This document shows positions 5,210-5,240 of a stretch of 5,240 nucleotides of DNA, piece after piece. The stretch spans positions 1-5,240 of the forward strand of contig LADV01000265.1 of NCBI GenBank assembly GCA_000961805.1, given 5' to 3'. The stretch comes from Peptococcaceae bacterium BRH_c23. Lineage in GTDB: Bacteria; Bacillota_B; Desulfitobacteriia; Desulfitobacteriales; Desulfitobacteriaceae. Position numbers and translations under genes: made by a program. Each line of letters starts with the position of its first letter. Position 1 is the stretch's first letter. The notes beneath the pieces were generated by a model. The model ran no database searches. It had not been told where the DNA came from and saw only the letters and a list, made by a program, of their open reading frames with translations.

Positions 5210-5240
5210 GTCTTACATAAAAATTTCTATATTACATTCC
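5199..5240. mobile_element. Probable insertion-sequence terminus (IS256-like), running off the window
   Basis: At the point where recombinase homology stops, the plus strand reads GCCTGTGTCAAGTCTTACAT followed by AAAAATTTC. Ends of the form 'TGTGTCAA…TTACATAAAAAT' are what I recall for IS256-family elements of Clostridia. The recombinase fragment begins immediately next to it (minus strand …GGCT then AACGAGAAATAC). No transposase or second inverted repeat is visible because the element would extend to the right of the window. The assignment is from memory. Confidence 0.4.

Overview
The window looks like a low-GC Gram-positive chromosome, most likely a gut-type Clostridia such as Lachnospiraceae. 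The reasons are the AT-rich sequence, GGAGG-type ribosome binding sites, GTG/TTG starts, a Firmicutes-type LexA box, and the protein families present. This placement rests on recognition of those features, not on a database search. Every gene I accept lies on the minus strand, so transcription runs from high to low coordinates. I found no rRNA, tRNA or CRISPR.

Right part (about 3357-5240): the decayed end of a mobile element. From right to left it holds: what looks like an insertion-sequence terminus running off the window; the C-terminal half of a large serine recombinase that has lost its catalytic domain at exactly that point; a small frameshifted remnant; and a phage-type Bro-N gene. The Bro-N gene has a near-consensus promoter with a LexA-type SOS box in its spacer, a perfect 24-bp palindrome in its leader, a GGAGG site and a GTG start. 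An in-frame TAA splits its reading frame. To its left is an orphan tail resembling the C-terminus of the 23S rRNA methyltransferase RlmD (RumA), a known integration site of conjugative elements. I infer this may be an attachment-site scar marking the element's edge.

Left part (about 1-3357): a tight co-directional cluster of mostly uncharacterised genes, several broken. In transcription order: a 5'-truncated 37-codon tail; an intact 123-aa conserved hypothetical; an intact YkgJ-type cysteine-cluster protein; a 5'-truncated tail resembling plasmid pRiA4b ORF-3 (TnpR-like) proteins; two overlapping frames that look like the N- and C-terminal parts of one larger protein with its middle lost; a possible 29-codon mini-ORF; a 205-aa helical-repeat-like protein; and the start of a protein resembling the DUF6933/pRiA4b ORF-3 N-terminal region, cut by the window edge.

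The short gaps and overlaps suggest the left genes are transcribed together. I do not see a new intact multi-gene system. The most notable signals are the SOS-controlled but nonsense-interrupted Bro-N gene with its palindromic leader, and the concentration of truncated genes around a probable element boundary.
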